Below, one piece after another: positions 21,043-32,027 of a DNA stretch of 64,000 nucleotides. The DNA is from Prorocentrum cordatum (Eukaryota; Sar; Dinophyceae; Prorocentrales; Prorocentraceae). A model generated the notes under the pieces. The model made no database searches and was not told the origin of the DNA. It saw only the letters and a program-made list of their open reading frames with translations. Position 1 is the first letter of the stretch; every line of letters begins with the position of its first letter. A program made the translations under genes and the position numbers. The stretch spans positions 635,703 to 699,702 of the forward strand of contig CAUYUJ010019370.1 of NCBI GenBank assembly GCA_963575745.1, in the 5' to 3' direction.

Positions 21043-21268
21043 GGAAGGGATCAAAGGGAGGGGCCCCCCTTCGACTGAATTACGACGTTGCTCAATTTCG
21101 TTTTGGCTGGCGTGCTTGAGAAGGAGGGCCCCGGGAAAAGGGGAGGGCAGCGACGGGCCCAGTGAAAGAGAGGGAGCGGCGTCGGTGACGGCGGCGACGA
21201 CGAGAACGTCGACGAAGACGAGTCAATCGGAACAGCCTCTTCCATACGCCGACAGGGTCGGCGGATTT
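21043..21268. repeat. Dispersed repeat, copy 1 (pairs with 22489-22672)
   Basis: Starts GCGGGGAAGGGATCAAAGGG and ends CGCCGACAGGGTCGGCGGAT. The same start and end, with about 75 percent similarity between by eye, are found at 22489-22672. The end contains the hairpin CCGAC-AGG-GTCGG. Confidence 0.7.
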
Positions 21269-21344
21269 CAAGGAGAGATTTCGACAAATATGTCCGAGGG
21301 GCAAAATTTCACGGGAGATCTTTATGAGATTTCGGCAGAGTTCC

Positions 21345-21740
21345 CCAGCAGGCCCGCTGGCGGTGCTCGGATGCCGCCACCTTGCCACCTTCGCAGACCC
21401 ACCACACGTGTCGTAGCCCCTGATGGGGGGTATCCTGAAGGCCCCGCTGGCAGCGCCCGCATGCCGCCACCCGACTGATTTGGCAAGCCCTTCACACGCT
21501 CTGTGACCCCACAGGCAGCGCCAGGTTGCCGCCGCCCCTCCCCCTTGTGATTCTGGTGGACACCTCGCACCTCTGGTGGCCCCTGTGGGGGACTCCACCG
21601 GAGGATCCAGTGGCAGCGCCCCCATGCTGCCACACCCACCGCGTGGGCACACCCCTCGCGCGCGTCGTGACCCCATTGGGAGTTCCGCCGAAGACGAGGT
21701 TCACAACTGCGGTGCTCACAACTGCATGTGGGCAGTTCCT
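21345..21740. repeat. About 90-bp satellite, short array
   Basis: Four to five degenerate units with CGTCGTGACCCCATTGGGAG, TCCACCGGAGGATCCAGTGG and CAGCGCCCCCATGCTGCCAC. Same family as the long array at 38445-39960. Both arrays end in the same junction, CCGAAGACGA followed by CACAACTGC...CACAACTGCAT. Confidence 0.7.
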
Positions 21741-22014
21741 TCGCCAGGATTTGTTCAACGAGGGATCCTGGCTTCGCCGTCGCTGGAGAACTTTTTACCA
21801 CGGCTTGGAAATCCCACGATCCAGACGGAATACCAAGAAACGGAGAAGTCCCCAGCGGCCAGGGGTGAACTTAGGCCAAGCCAGAGGATCTGACGCGCTG
21901 TTGGACTGTTGGGCCGGCGAGTTTCTCCTGGTTCCCGTCCTTCTCTTTTTCATCCTCTTATTGGAGAGGCCTGACGGCCGGTGCCGCCGACCCTGATCGA
22001 AAGGGCTAGGAGTG

Positions 22015-22460
22015 GGGGGAGGAAGCGGAGGATAAGGAGGAGGAGGAGCAGGAGGAGGAGGAGGAGGAGAAGGAGGAGGAGGAGGAGGAGAAGGAGGAGG
22101 AGGAGGAGGAGGAGGAGGAAGTGCATCCTTTGTGTGCCCGCTCGAAGAAAGTGCGCCCCGGGAGTGTGATATTCTGACTTGGGTCGTGCTCCCGGAAGAG
22201 GAAGAAATGCATCTCGGGCGTGCCCGCTCGAGGAAAATGCCCCCTAGGGGGGTGGTATTTTGACTCGGGGCCCGCTCCCGGGACGCCTTTGCGGGAGGAG
22301 GAGGAGGAGGAGGAGGAGGAGGAGGAGGAGGAGGAGAAGGAGGAGAGGAACAGGAGGAGGAGGAGGAGGAAAAGGAGGAGGAGGAGGACCAGGAGGAGGA
22401 GGAAGTGCATCCCGTGCGTGCCCGCTCGAGGAAAGTGCGCCCCGGCGGGCGTCGTATCTG
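22015..22460. repeat. GGA arrays alternating with a 50-60 bp unit
   Basis: Three copies of a unit containing GTGCATC...GTGCCCGCTCGA and GGAAAGTGCGCCCC (22120, 22205, 22404) alternate with GGAGGAGGA runs (22035-22120, 22292-22400). Confidence 0.8.
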
Positions 22461-22488
22461 CCCCGGCCCCCCCCCCCGTCCCCCCCCC

Positions 22489-22672
22489 CTGCGGGGAAGG
22501 GATCAAAGGGAAGGGGCTTCCATTCGACTCCACTACGACGTCGTCTAATTTCGCTTTGGATAGCGCGCTTGAGGAGGGGAGCCCTGGGAGGGGGAGAGAG
22601 GGAAAACGGAGACGACGGAGACGACGAGTCGAACGGAGAAGCCCCTCACACACGCCGACAGGGTCGGCGGAT
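22489..22672. repeat. Dispersed repeat, copy 2 (pairs with 21043-21268)
   Basis: Same start (GCGGGGAAGGGATCAAAGGG) and same end (ACACGCCGACAGGGTCGGCG) as the copy at 21043. It is about 40 bp shorter in the middle. Confidence 0.7.
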
Positions 22673-23089
22673 TCCTCCTCCTCCTCCTCCTCCCTCCTCC
22701 CCGTCCTCCAGCTCGTCACCCTCTTTCTTCACCCCCTCCCTCTCGTCCATCCTCCACCCGCTTTTCCCCGCCCGCCTCCTCGGCCCGAGCGCCGTCCTGC
22801 GTGGGGAGGCGGCTCTGGCCCCCCAGCGGCCGCCTTGCGGCCCCAGCTTTCGGTTCGTTCGTCCTCCTTTCCTTGTTCTTCGCCCACCTCCGCCCTGGCG
22901 CCGTCCTGCGCGGGGAGGCGGACGTAGGCACACTGGCATTTCCTGTCCCCGAAAGCCGGCCCGGCGAACGTATCGAGTTGCGCCGGGCCATGGCCGTCCT
23001 TCCTGCGCCTCTGGGCCCTCGTGTGTTCCATCCTCCTTCTGCTCTCTGTTTCCCCTCCCCGCCACCCCCCTGTCCGCCGTAGCTATTTC

Positions 23090-23690
23090 GGTTTAGGCCG
23101 AGGGGTATTGTTAGTTGCGGCAGGGGTCGTTATGAGGTTTGGGCTGTTCGCCCCCGCCCCCGAAGCAGCTGCGTTGCAAACTTTGATTTGTTTTGCAGCT
23201 GGCGCGCGAAAGCCAGTCGAAACCGCCCCCACGCGCAAAAAAAACATGTTTCCGCCCCAAGTGCACTGCGGACCGAATCCCGCGCGCGTCATGCGCTGGC
23301 GCAGGCGGTTCTTGCGCGCGTGCGCTGGCAGCGGCGCCATAATCGGGCTCGCCCAGGGAATGGCGGTGGGGAGCCCCGCAACAAAATCGCTTGCAGGCCC
23401 GTGCCCGCGGGGGCCGCCAAGCGCGCCATAGGGCCGTCGGCGTCGGTGAACAGCGCGGCGCCGATCTCCAGGTTCGCTGCCCAACATCGTGGCCGAGGCA
23501 GTCGCTCGATCAAAAGGCGGGGAATGCCCATCCGCGCCACAATGCGCGCTTATTCCACAGGCGCGCAAAGCTCCTATCAGCATGGGCCCCATGCCACAGC
23601 AGTCGGCCACCATGAAGTTGCGCCTTACACCACGCTGTGCCCGGCACGAAACGTGGCCAGTTGGCGTTGAGGAAGACTACGTTTGAGGTT
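23090..23690. other. Repeat-poor segment, possible unrecognised coding
   Basis: About 600 bp with no tandem repeat and long open frames on both strands. One minus frame includes MVADCCGMGPMLIGALRACG and, later, WGGNMFFLRVGAVSTGFRAP. I could not match either to a family or choose a strand. Confidence 0.3.
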
Positions 23691-24606
23691 CCGGGAGCCC
23701 GAGATTTCGTTTGAGATCTTTTTTTGCGAATCAGCAAAGGGCGTGATTTCCTTCGAGGAGCTGTCAGGGATGTTGCTACGGCGCGGTTTCGTTGGAGATT
23801 TCGTTCGGGATTTGGCGGTGTTGCTGTCTCGTTCGTGGAGATGTTTCTCGAATTTCGGATTGGGCGCCAGGTGGCGCGCGCGGGCAAGAGAGGATCATCG
23901 GAAGATATAGGTCCGTTCGGGGATTTTCAGGTAGCGGGATTTGTTTTGTTATGGAATCGAGCTTTGTGGACCGCCCGAGATTTGGTTTGGAGTTTCTGGG
24001 GTGGGGTCGGGCGGGGTGGGGGGGTGGCATTCGGTCAAGGCGCGCCCCCGACTTAGCTGAAGAGTACAACGGAGGACCCAAACTGAGGAGGCGTCTCAAA
24101 CGAAACGCCGAGCCTGCCCGACCGACGCGCTTGGAGGCGCGACAGGAAGAGTTATCCATAAGGAAAGGGGGCGGGGGAGGAGGAGGAGGGGGATCTGGCG
24201 AAGAGGGAAGAAAACCGCGAGGAGGACGGGGAGCATCAGCCACAGCAGGAGGTGGGGGAACGGCAGGGGGAGTGAGAGTACGGCGAGGAGGAGAAGGAGG
24301 CGGAGAACGACGAAAAACGACCCTGGAGGAGTTCGACGAGGGGGGGGGGCATGGCGGCGGCGACGACGGCGAATGCGGCGGCGACGACGTCGGGGCCGCT
24401 CTTGGCGTCAATCTTGGCAGATGCCGCATACAAGATCGATTTGTGACGGCCCCAGGGCTCGAAACGAGTTTTACAATGCCAACCGGTGTGGCGCAGTTCT
24501 ACGTGGTATTTTCCCCACTTCCAGGGGCCCGCAACGGGCCCCCGGATGACCGAAGTCGAAAGAGAATACGCCATGCGACGGCTCCGACGACCGCGACCGA
24601 GGGGAG

Positions 24607-24660
24607 GCGCGGTCTATAACCTCGCGGGCGTCGCGAACCACTCGGGCGCCTACGGCAGCG
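24607..24660 (+). CDS. Ubiquitin-specific protease, exon e (NHSG part of the His box)
   Basis: A 54-bp exon, read AVYNLAGVANHSGAYGS. USPs have Y.L.aV.NHsG..gsGHYtA, so this is the first half of the His box. The acceptor is GGGGAG at 24601-24606 and the donor is GTCCTC at 24661. Two bases (GC) complete the codon left by the exon at 12356-12449, giving Gly. One base (G) is left over and is completed by GT at the start of the exon at 31937, giving the Gly before the catalytic His. The upstream intron is about 12.2 kb. Confidence 0.82.
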
Positions 24661-24954
24661 GTCCTCCCCCCCCCGCCGTCGCCGTTCGTCCCGAGAAGAC
24701 GGAAACATGAATCAAGGCGCGTGGATTCGCGAGGGGTCTTGTTTTCGTGCGACATTGGCGCGCTACGTGGCCAAATCTGGCGGCATTGACCATATGTATC
24801 GAGGGGGCCTTCCCCGATCCATGGATTCGGAGCTCACGCACCAGATCCACGGATTCTTCGTCCATGTTAGCATTTCCCCGATCCTCGCAACCGTCGCCGC
24901 CCGTCGTCGCGCCCGCCCCGCACGGTCGCCGCTCGTCGCACCCGTCGCCGCTAA

Positions 24955-25089
24955 CGCCGCTGTCGTTGCCGTCGTCGTCGTCGTCGTAGTTGTCGTCGTC
25001 GTCGTCGGCGGATGGGGCGGGGGTGTCGGCGTCGGGGTTGGCGTGGTCGTCGCGGTAATCAACGATGTTGTCGTCGGCGGCGGTGGCAG

Positions 25090-25120
<31 letters not shown>

Positions 25121-25165
25121 ATCGTCGTCGCCGTCGCCGTCGTCGTCGTCGTTCGTGACCCCGCT
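24955..25165. repeat. (GTC)n/(GGC)n compound trinucleotide repeat
   Basis: GTCGTCGTC, GTCGGCGTC and GCCGTCGCC units. Both strands are open as homopolymer-like peptide. Confidence 0.9.
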
Positions 25166-25399
25166 CGCATCGCGAGACTCTTGGGCGCTTGTTTCCCGAA
25201 GCGAAGTGGAAATACAAATGCGATTGAAATGGCACCAACAACTCTGCCGGGATTGGAACAAGAACCTGGCAACACGGTGACCGAACCGGAGAAACAGCAC
25301 CACCCGAACCCGCATTACAAGTACAAAGCGGGGTTGTTAAACAAATTGCTTTGGGCCCGTGGGCGCGGCCGCGGCGGGTGTTGCGATGCCTGGCCGTGG

Positions 25400-25650
25400 C
25401 GGCGCCTCTCTGCGTCACGATCGGTACGACCGACATGGGTACGGAAAGAGTCGGTAGCAAGGCCGACGCCAGTTCTTGTCCATTATTGGATTCGCTGTCA
25501 GCGTCGCCGCGGACGTTGTTCATTTGAGACACAAGGCCGCCTGCCCAATAGCGGCCGCTATTGGTTTTGGACGATACTGTACGGGCATCGTGCCCGTGTT
25601 TTCCGTACCCGTATCGGGCGTCTAAATCGAACATCGAGAATCTTGAGATC
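25400..25650. repeat. Dispersed repeat pair, copy 1
   Basis: Shares GCCGCGGACGTTGTTCATTTGAGA-like sequence, AGGCCGCCTGCCCAATAGC and GTTTTGGACGATAC-like sequence with 50760-50985. Similarity extends about 230 bp with gaps. One minus-strand frame is open but is not conserved in the other copy. Confidence 0.55.
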
Positions 25651-26069
25651 CGGGCCCGCCAGCGTGGAAGCTCGGCGGACGCTGAGATCCGGGCGTTGCG
25701 ATTTTTCGAGTTGGGCGTTTTTGTTGCCCGTGTTCGGGCCCCGACACCATCACACATCGATCTAGCTCGAACGTTTCGCAGCAAGATGCAAGATGCGGGG
25801 TCGGGCCCAGTTATTGATTTTTCGCGATGTTGTATTTGTTTCGCCTAGATTTGGCTGCTGACTGCTTTCCCTCCGCTTCTCCTTCGGTTGTCGGCGATGT
25901 TTCTGCGTCTTGCCGCAACTACGGATGCTCTGGAGTCACCCCTCTCTTCTCGTCCTCCCGCGCTTGCCTCCTGGAGGCGGAGCTCCGGCTAGCCTCTCTT
26001 GGGTGGGCCGGCTCTTCGCTTCTTCTGCCTTGAGAAAGCCGGCGGATGTTTTGAAGATTCTTAGTTTTG

Positions 26070-27650
26070 CATTTCCTAACAAATCAGATGGATGTCCTCA
26101 AGAATCCGAAGGATTTCCGAAAGCATTCGATGGATTTCCGATGGATCCTCAGGAATCCTCAGCGTTTCCTCCAGAATTCGATGGATCTCCGAAGGGATCC
26201 GCTGGATTTCCCAAGGATTCCTATGGATTTCATCCGGAATCTCATAGATGTCCGAAGGAACCCTGTGGATTTCCAAAGGAAGCCGATGGATGTCCGAAGC
26301 AATCTTATGGATTTCCTCTAGAATCAAATGGAATTCTTAAGGTATCCGATGGATTTCCTATGGCACCCTATAGAACCCGATGAATGTCCGAAGGAGTCTT
26401 ATGGATGCCCCAAGGATCCCTATGGATTTCAAGAGGAATCCTATGGATGTCCCCCCAGGACCCTCCTCTGGATTTCCAAATGATTACGATGGGTGTCCTT
26501 AGCATCGTATGGATACACTTTCGTAAGGGTTCTCCCGAAGGAATCCCATGGACTCCACTTGGAATCCCAATGATTGCCTGAGGCATCTCTATGGGTTTCG
26601 TTTAAGAATCCGATGGGTGTCCAAAGGAATCTTGATATGTTCCTTGGGAATTCTGCGCATTTCTTAAGGACGCCGCTGGATTACCTTACGAACATCCATC
26701 GCGTTCCTTCGGACATCCATGGGGTCCGTCCTAGGAATTCCATAGGAACCCTTAGGACATCCATCGGATTCCTTGGGACATCCATCGAACCCTTTACGAC
26801 ACACATCGGATTCCTAAGGAAGCGCGCAGGATTTCTCATGCCACTCATAAGATTATCCCGGACATCCATCGGCTACTTCTGAACATCACCGGATTACCCA
26901 TGACATGTGTAAGATTGTTGGGCAATTCCACGGGATTCTGGAGGAAATCCATTGGACTCTTTAGGACATCCACGAGATTCCTTGGGACATCTAAAAGAAT
27001 CCCCCGGAAGTCCAAATGGATTCCGAGCGAAGCCATCGGATTCTTTCGAGCATCCATACGATGCGTTAGGAAATACGAAGGAATCCTTAGGACATACATC
27101 GGATTTCGGAGGAAATCCATTGGATTCCTCGGAAAACCATTGGGTTCCTGAGGAAAGCCATTGGATTCCTTCGAACAGCCATGGGATTCTGGAAGGAATC
27201 TAAAGGGACCCTTCGAACATTCATACATGTCCGTCGACAATCCATTGAATCCTTTGGAAATCCATAGGGGTCCCTCGGACATCCATGGGATTCCTGAAGA
27301 AATCCGTAAGATTCCTCCGGGCATTCATAGTGTCCATTAGGAAGTCCATTGGATTCCTCGGGGAATTCCTTCGGTCCCGTAGGAAACCCATCGGAATCCT
27401 CAGGACATTTATATAGGAATCATGACGACATCCATGGGAATTTTTCGAACATCCATAGGACATCGGTAGAAATCCTGGAGACATCCATCGGCTTCCTTGG
27501 GCAATCCATTGGATTCCTTTGGAATTTCATTGGGGTCCTTCGGGCATCCATGGGCTTTCTGAGGAAATCCATCAGACTCCTCCAGACATCCATTGGATTC
27601 CTTTGGAAATCCATAGGGTTCCTTCGGAAATCCATAGGGATCTTTAGTAT
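26070..27650. repeat. 1.6-kb degenerate 24-bp satellite (GAATCCNATGGATTTCC)
   Basis: Units such as AATCCTATGGATTTCC, GGACATCCATTGGATTCC and their complements fill the interval. The direction of the unit appears to flip near 26690, after which ATCCATNGGATTCC dominates. Open frames on both strands read NPMDFRRNPMDV-like repeats and follow from the 24-bp period, so I do not call them genes. Confidence 0.85.
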
Positions 27651-27664
27651 ACTCATGCGAATCA

Positions 27665-27666
27665 TC

Positions 27667-27736
<70 letters not shown>
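27665..27736. repeat. (TA)n microsatellite
   Basis: About 70 bp of TATATA with a few TG interruptions, at the end of the 24-bp satellite. Confidence 0.95.
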
Positions 27737-27739
<3 letters not shown>

Positions 27740-27829
27740 ATCCTTACGAAATCAATGGGAATCCTTAGGGACCCTCGCTAGTCCACAAAAGAGAAAGAGC
27801 GTGTCCTACCGCTGCTGGCGGAAAGCCGG

Positions 27830-28760
27830 GGGGGGGGTCACTCACTACCGGTTCGAACCCCTCCCCCCCCCCCTCCGGAAAACCTGGGGGGTTCACTACC
27901 GGTTCGAACCCCCTCCCCCCCCCTCCCCGTTCATCATGAAAAGGGGGGGGTCAGTACCGCTTCGACCCCTCCCCCCCTTAAAAAACCAGGGGGGGTCACT
28001 ACCGGTTCGAACCCCCCCCCTCGAACACCAGTGGTGGGGACACAGTGGTGAGGGACAGTGGTGGGGACAGTGGGACAGTGGTGGGGACGGTAGTGGTGGG
28101 GACAGTGGTGAGGACAATGGTGGGAACAGTGGGGACAGTGGACAGTGGTGGGGACGGTGGTGGTGGGGACAGTGGTGTGGGGACAGTGGGAATGAGGTGG
28201 AAACAGTGGGACAGTGGAGGGTACAGTGGTGGTGGGGACAGTGGTGAAGGCGGTGGCGAGGACGGCGGTGGGACAATGGGACAGAGGTACAGTGGGGACA
28301 GTGGTGGGGACAGTGGGGACAGTGGTGGGAACAGTGGGACAGCTCAGTGGGACAGCGGAGGAGTCAGTGGGACAGTGGGGACAGTGGGGATAGTCGGGCA
28401 GTGGTTGGGGCCGTGGAGAAAGTGGGGAGAGTGGAACCGTGGTGGGAACAGTGGTGGGGACAGTGGGGACAGTGCGACAGTGGTGGGGGCACTGGTGGGG
28501 ACAGTAGGGACGGTGGTGGAACCAGCGGGGACAGTGGTGGTGAGGACAGTGGTGCTGGGAACACAGTGGGGGATGTGATGCGGACGGTGGTAGGGACCGG
28601 GAGTCGTTTGCTGGCGGTGAGTGCGGGGGTGGGGAGGGGTTCGAACCGGTAGTGACCCCCCCTCGGGTTTTCGAGGGGGGGGGGGAGGGGGGGTTCGAAC
28701 CGGTAGTGACCTCCCCCGTTTGCGAGGGGAGGGGGGGGGGGAGGGGTTAGGGGAGGGGGG
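27830..28760. repeat. Palindromic block: CCGGTTCGAACCCC arms around a GGGGACAGTGGTG array
   Basis: The left arm (27838-28022) holds four copies of TCACTACCGGTTCGAACCCC or close variants separated by C runs. The right arm (28636-28720) holds two copies in the opposite sense (GGGTTCGAACCGGTAGTGAC) separated by G runs. Between them, about 600 bp of GGGGACAGTGGTG/GGGACAGTGG units. The core GGTTCGAACC is self-complementary. G-runs of four or more are frequent up to 28850. Confidence 0.85.
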
Positions 28761-29729
28761 AGGTTTTTGCCGGGGGAGGGGAGGGGGGGGGGGGGGGTCC
28801 AGCAGGGGGGTGGGGGGGGGATTTTCGGAGGGGGGGGAACCCCGGGCTCCGGAGGAAGAGGGGGGCAATTTTCCACAGTAAAGCGTCGGTGGATCACGCT
28901 CTCTCAGAAGATAGCAACTTCGATTCGCATCTTCCCCCCGCGATAATCTAGTTCGGCCTTGCCGCCCCTTCTCCCCGACCAAATCTGTATTGGTCGGGGA
29001 TAATCAACACTAGAGGGTTAAGGGGGGGAAATTCTCATCAGCCTGAACCCGCCAACGGTGTATACGCCACGCCCTCCTGGCTTGGCCAGGAAGGCGTATA
29101 CACAGCTGCTGGGTTCAGGATGGGCCTGGCCAGGGAGCAGTGGATATGTATATCGCCGCCGTAGAATGGGGGGCGATAAATGGGGGGGCAGCGAGGGCTG
29201 TGGAAAATGGACCTTCCAGGGCCACAGAAGCGGCTTTCAGGCCCCGAAAAGTGCACCTTTCTTCCCTCCCTCATTTGTCGCTCCTCCATTCGGCCACGCC
29301 CTGGCGACACCTCTTTGAGGTGCACGCGATCATTGCCTTAGCTTGCACTCGGTGCTGCTAGGCCGCCTGCTCCTAGGCCGCCTACCCGACCCCTTCATAA
29401 TCATCCTCTCTCTCTTGCCATGTTGACCATCCAGGCGAGGAGGTGGAGTTCGTCTTTGCTCGTCCTGGCTATCTCAACTATCTCTTCTGCCGTGGACAGT
29501 GTAGCCTATCTGTGCTGCACTAGCGGGAGGCGCTGTGCCGGCGCGCGTGCAGCTCCTCGGCTGACGCTGCGGGCGGAGTGCCCCCTATGCTACGCTAAAG
29601 GCATTAAGGTCACAATCCTGATACCTTCCAAGATGTCCTAGATGTCCCGGACTTCCCAGATTCTTTGACGTTTCACGCGGGCTGCAGACAAGGGGGCGCT
29701 CTGTGGAGCTCCTGGAACGTGCGGTCGAC
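28761..29729. other. No gene seen
   Basis: Very G-rich to 28850, then unique sequence. A short inverted pair, GTGTATACGCC...GGCGTATACAC, lies at 29058-29102. The frame at 29434-29506 (GEEVEFVFARPGYLNYLF) is flanked by an AG but cannot be part of the USP. Confidence 0.4.
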
Positions 29730-29930
29730 AAATGTTTGGTCAGCGTGTCGCTTCGCCGCTTTTGGCCCACTACGCTTCGGCGCCGGCACGCTATGCGCTT
29801 CTTCGCTCCCCGAGCGTCACGGTCCCGAGCCTTCCCGAGCCTCCCGTTCCGCGGAGCGGAGCGGCGCGCGATCTGCTTGCCAGGGCCGCTGCGGCCACAT
29901 CATGTGGAGCACAAGTTCCAGACCGCCCCC
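29730..29930. repeat. Dispersed GCGTGTCGC repeat, copy 2
   Basis: GTCAGCGTGTCGCTTCGCCG through GGAGCACAAGTTCC matches 6352-6560 along its length with indels (for example CCCGAGCCTTCCCGAGCCTCCC against CCCGAGCCTTGCCCGGCCTCCC). Confidence 0.65.
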
Positions 29931-30245
29931 CGAGCCAACCGCATCACGACATCCCTCTGGCCTTACAGTTGGGACGCTGAAGAAGGAACCCTTCTCGTTG
30001 GGGAGGGGCTCCGTGCTCCTCAGTTGTTCTACATGGCTCCCTGGGTCTTCCTGGAGCTTTCCATGGGAAGTCTGAGTTTAACTGCTGGGAAAAAGGGGCC
30101 TCGCTCCTTATTTGGGGTGGATTGGGTCAGCGCCCCAATAACTGCGTGGGAACAGGACTCGCGGCGTCGGGGCACCGGCTCTCCCGTGACGAGGGCGGCG
30201 CAGGCCCGGGCGGAGACGCGGGGAGGAAGGGCATGCTGCCTGGGC

Positions 30246-30438
30246 CGGGAGCGGAAAAGAGGGGGGTGATGACTAGGGGGGGGTGGATCTCATGGCGGGG
30301 GCCATGATATTTCCCCAGATTTCATGGCGCCTCTTCTTGTTTCTTTACGTCCCTGGCCCCCCCGTCGGGCCGCGCACATGCCGCCGGTCATGATTTGCAA
30401 TCCCCCCCTCTTTGACGCCCCCCTCTTTGCCGCTCCCG
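30246..30438. mobile_element. Inverted-repeat element IR-C, copy 2
   Basis: The left end CGGGAGCGGAAAAGAGGGGG is inverted at the right end (CCCCTCTTTGCCGCTCCCG at 30420-30438). The interior matches the copy at 8848 (TTTCATGGCGCCTCTTCTT, GGGCCGCGCACATGCCGC). 193 bp, non-coding, inside the USP intron before exon f. Confidence 0.8.
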
Positions 30439-31936
30439 ACTGGGTGCGGGGATCTGCTCCCGGCCGCACGGCTCCGAGGCCCGGCCCAAGGAGTGCGGCG
30501 AGCCCGCGCCCAAGCAGACAGCTGGCGGCTCAAGACCCGGCGGCTCCATCGGGTCCGCGAGGGACGTCGCCCGACGAGGAATGACGCGACGGTTGAAGCC
30601 GCCCCGTGGCGTCCACCCTCAGCCTCGCAGTCCAGGTCGACCTGCGCCGCTCCGAGGCGGCGAGAGGTCAAAGTCCAGCGCTTCGGGTTGGAGCCGGCTG
30701 GGGGTATGAGGGTGGCCCAGCATTGGTTCCGGTTAGCAGGAAGGGGGATCAAGGCTGGGGGTTCTAGGTTCGGCAAGGTTTTTGCCTTTTTCGGTCTCCG
30801 GGGATTGTTTTCAGGCCCCGGGATTGTCAAAAATGGATCGGGGGCAAGAATCCACACCAGATGCACCCTGGGAGGATCCGGGGACCGATTTTGAGCGGAT
30901 TGTGCTTCATCCGCCCCTCCTGACAGATTTTCTGGGCTTGAACCAGTTCAGGCTGCCAGGCCGCCTCCAGGCTTCGGGACCCCAACAACTGCTCCCGTGC
31001 CGCCGCTGCTGAGTCCAGTCTCTGGTGAGGTTGGGCCTGCTGGTGCTGGTCCTGGCGTCAGCGGCCCAGCGCCGCCCATGCCATGCGCAGAACATGGAGC
31101 CGAAGATCGTTCGTTGGCGATGTCCCTGTCAGCTCTTCCTCGTCAGCGGCCCGGATGGCAGCTCACGGGGCGTGCCTGGATCGATCAGCTTCTCACTGCC
31201 GTTGAGCGCCTGCCCCGCTGTGGGAGCCCGCTCGATCGTCGTCCCTCGGCACCTGCTGGTTACGACGACGCCCTGGCCACCTGGGTCGTGGGCTGATGCT
31301 TCTTGCGACAATTGAGGGGGGCGAGCCGGCTGCGCTGATCGAACAAGGCCACGAGGGAAGACCTCGGCGACCTGGTTGGGGAGCGGCCCCCCCCTGGCAC
31401 CACAGTACTGCAACGCGTCACATGCAGGCCCATAGGCACCTCTCGATATTGTGTGGTCCCGTCGGTTATTGCCCCCAGTTGTTTTTGGTCCCGCTGTGGC
31501 TATGGACCTTCCCCTCCCGGATCGTGGGGCCACGCGCCTTGGTGTTCTGACCACGCTTAGCCCGAGGATTGGCTCGCGGGTGCGCGTCGCCCTCGGGATG
31601 GCATGCTCGGCAACCGCCGCGTGCCTCCCACGAGCTGTGACCGCCAAATAGTCCAGCTGCCAGGCGCCCGCGGGCCACAGGACACGTTTCGAGTGGCGCC
31701 TGCAGTGCCGGGCGGAAGGACGTAGGCAAAAGAGGCTGATCCCTGAGGCTCCGAGCCTCAAGGAAGGGGTAGCGAGAGGGGGTTGGGCCTGAGGGCGGGG
31801 GTGGGGGGGAGGGGAAGGGGTAGGGGAAAGGGTGGTTGAGAGCCAGGATGGGGGGGGACGGGGGAGCGGAGGTGTGCTGGAAGGCGCAGCGGAGGAGTAC
31901 GAGCCCCCCACCCAGCCCAGCGAGCGGATGTCGGAG
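30439..31936. other. USP intron, last part before exon f
   Basis: Mostly unique. An IR-E-like fragment (CGGTCTCCGGGGATTGTTTT at 30793) is present. A plus frame at 30997-31296 (WQLTGRAWIDQLLTAVERLP) looks mildly protein-like, but the phase at the USP junction leaves no room for it. G-rich tracts at 31790-31860. Confidence 0.4.
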
Positions 31937-32027
31937 GTCACTACACCGCGACCTGCTGGGTTGGCGGCCCGGCCCGCGGCGGCTGGCATCACTTCAACGA
32001 CTCCACGGTGACGTCTTGCGACTGCAG
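31937..32027 (+). CDS. Ubiquitin-specific protease, exon f (catalytic His and FNDS)
   Basis: Starts GT CAC TAC after CGGAG. Joined to the leftover G of the previous exon it gives GHYTATCWVGG, then GGWHHFNDSTVTSCDC. GHYTA carries the catalytic histidine of USPs. W..F(N/D)DS carries the third triad residue, here Asn at the first of the two acidic positions (both Asn and Asp occur in the family). The donor could be GTGACG at 32008 or GAGAGT at 32028. I chose the second because it joins in phase to the exon at 40256, which starts with the same GAG, and gives a continuous USP C-terminus. GA donors are reported for dinoflagellates. Confidence 0.85.

Noticed and set aside
19405-21054. A 549-codon minus-strand frame
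   Set aside because: It strings together the CTTGGGG array, the GAGATTTCC satellite and a TCC tract. The only protein-like part (before 19483) belongs to a different frame that I annotated instead.
26070-27650. CRISPR-like appearance of regularly spaced short repeats
   Set aside because: Spacers are as repetitive as the repeats, units are degenerate, and the host is eukaryotic.
29434-29506. Short frame GEEVEFVFARPGYLNYLF, similar in its first part to cold-shock domains
   Set aside because: It lies between USP exons that join directly in phase, the resemblance stops after about 12 residues, and no partner exon is visible.
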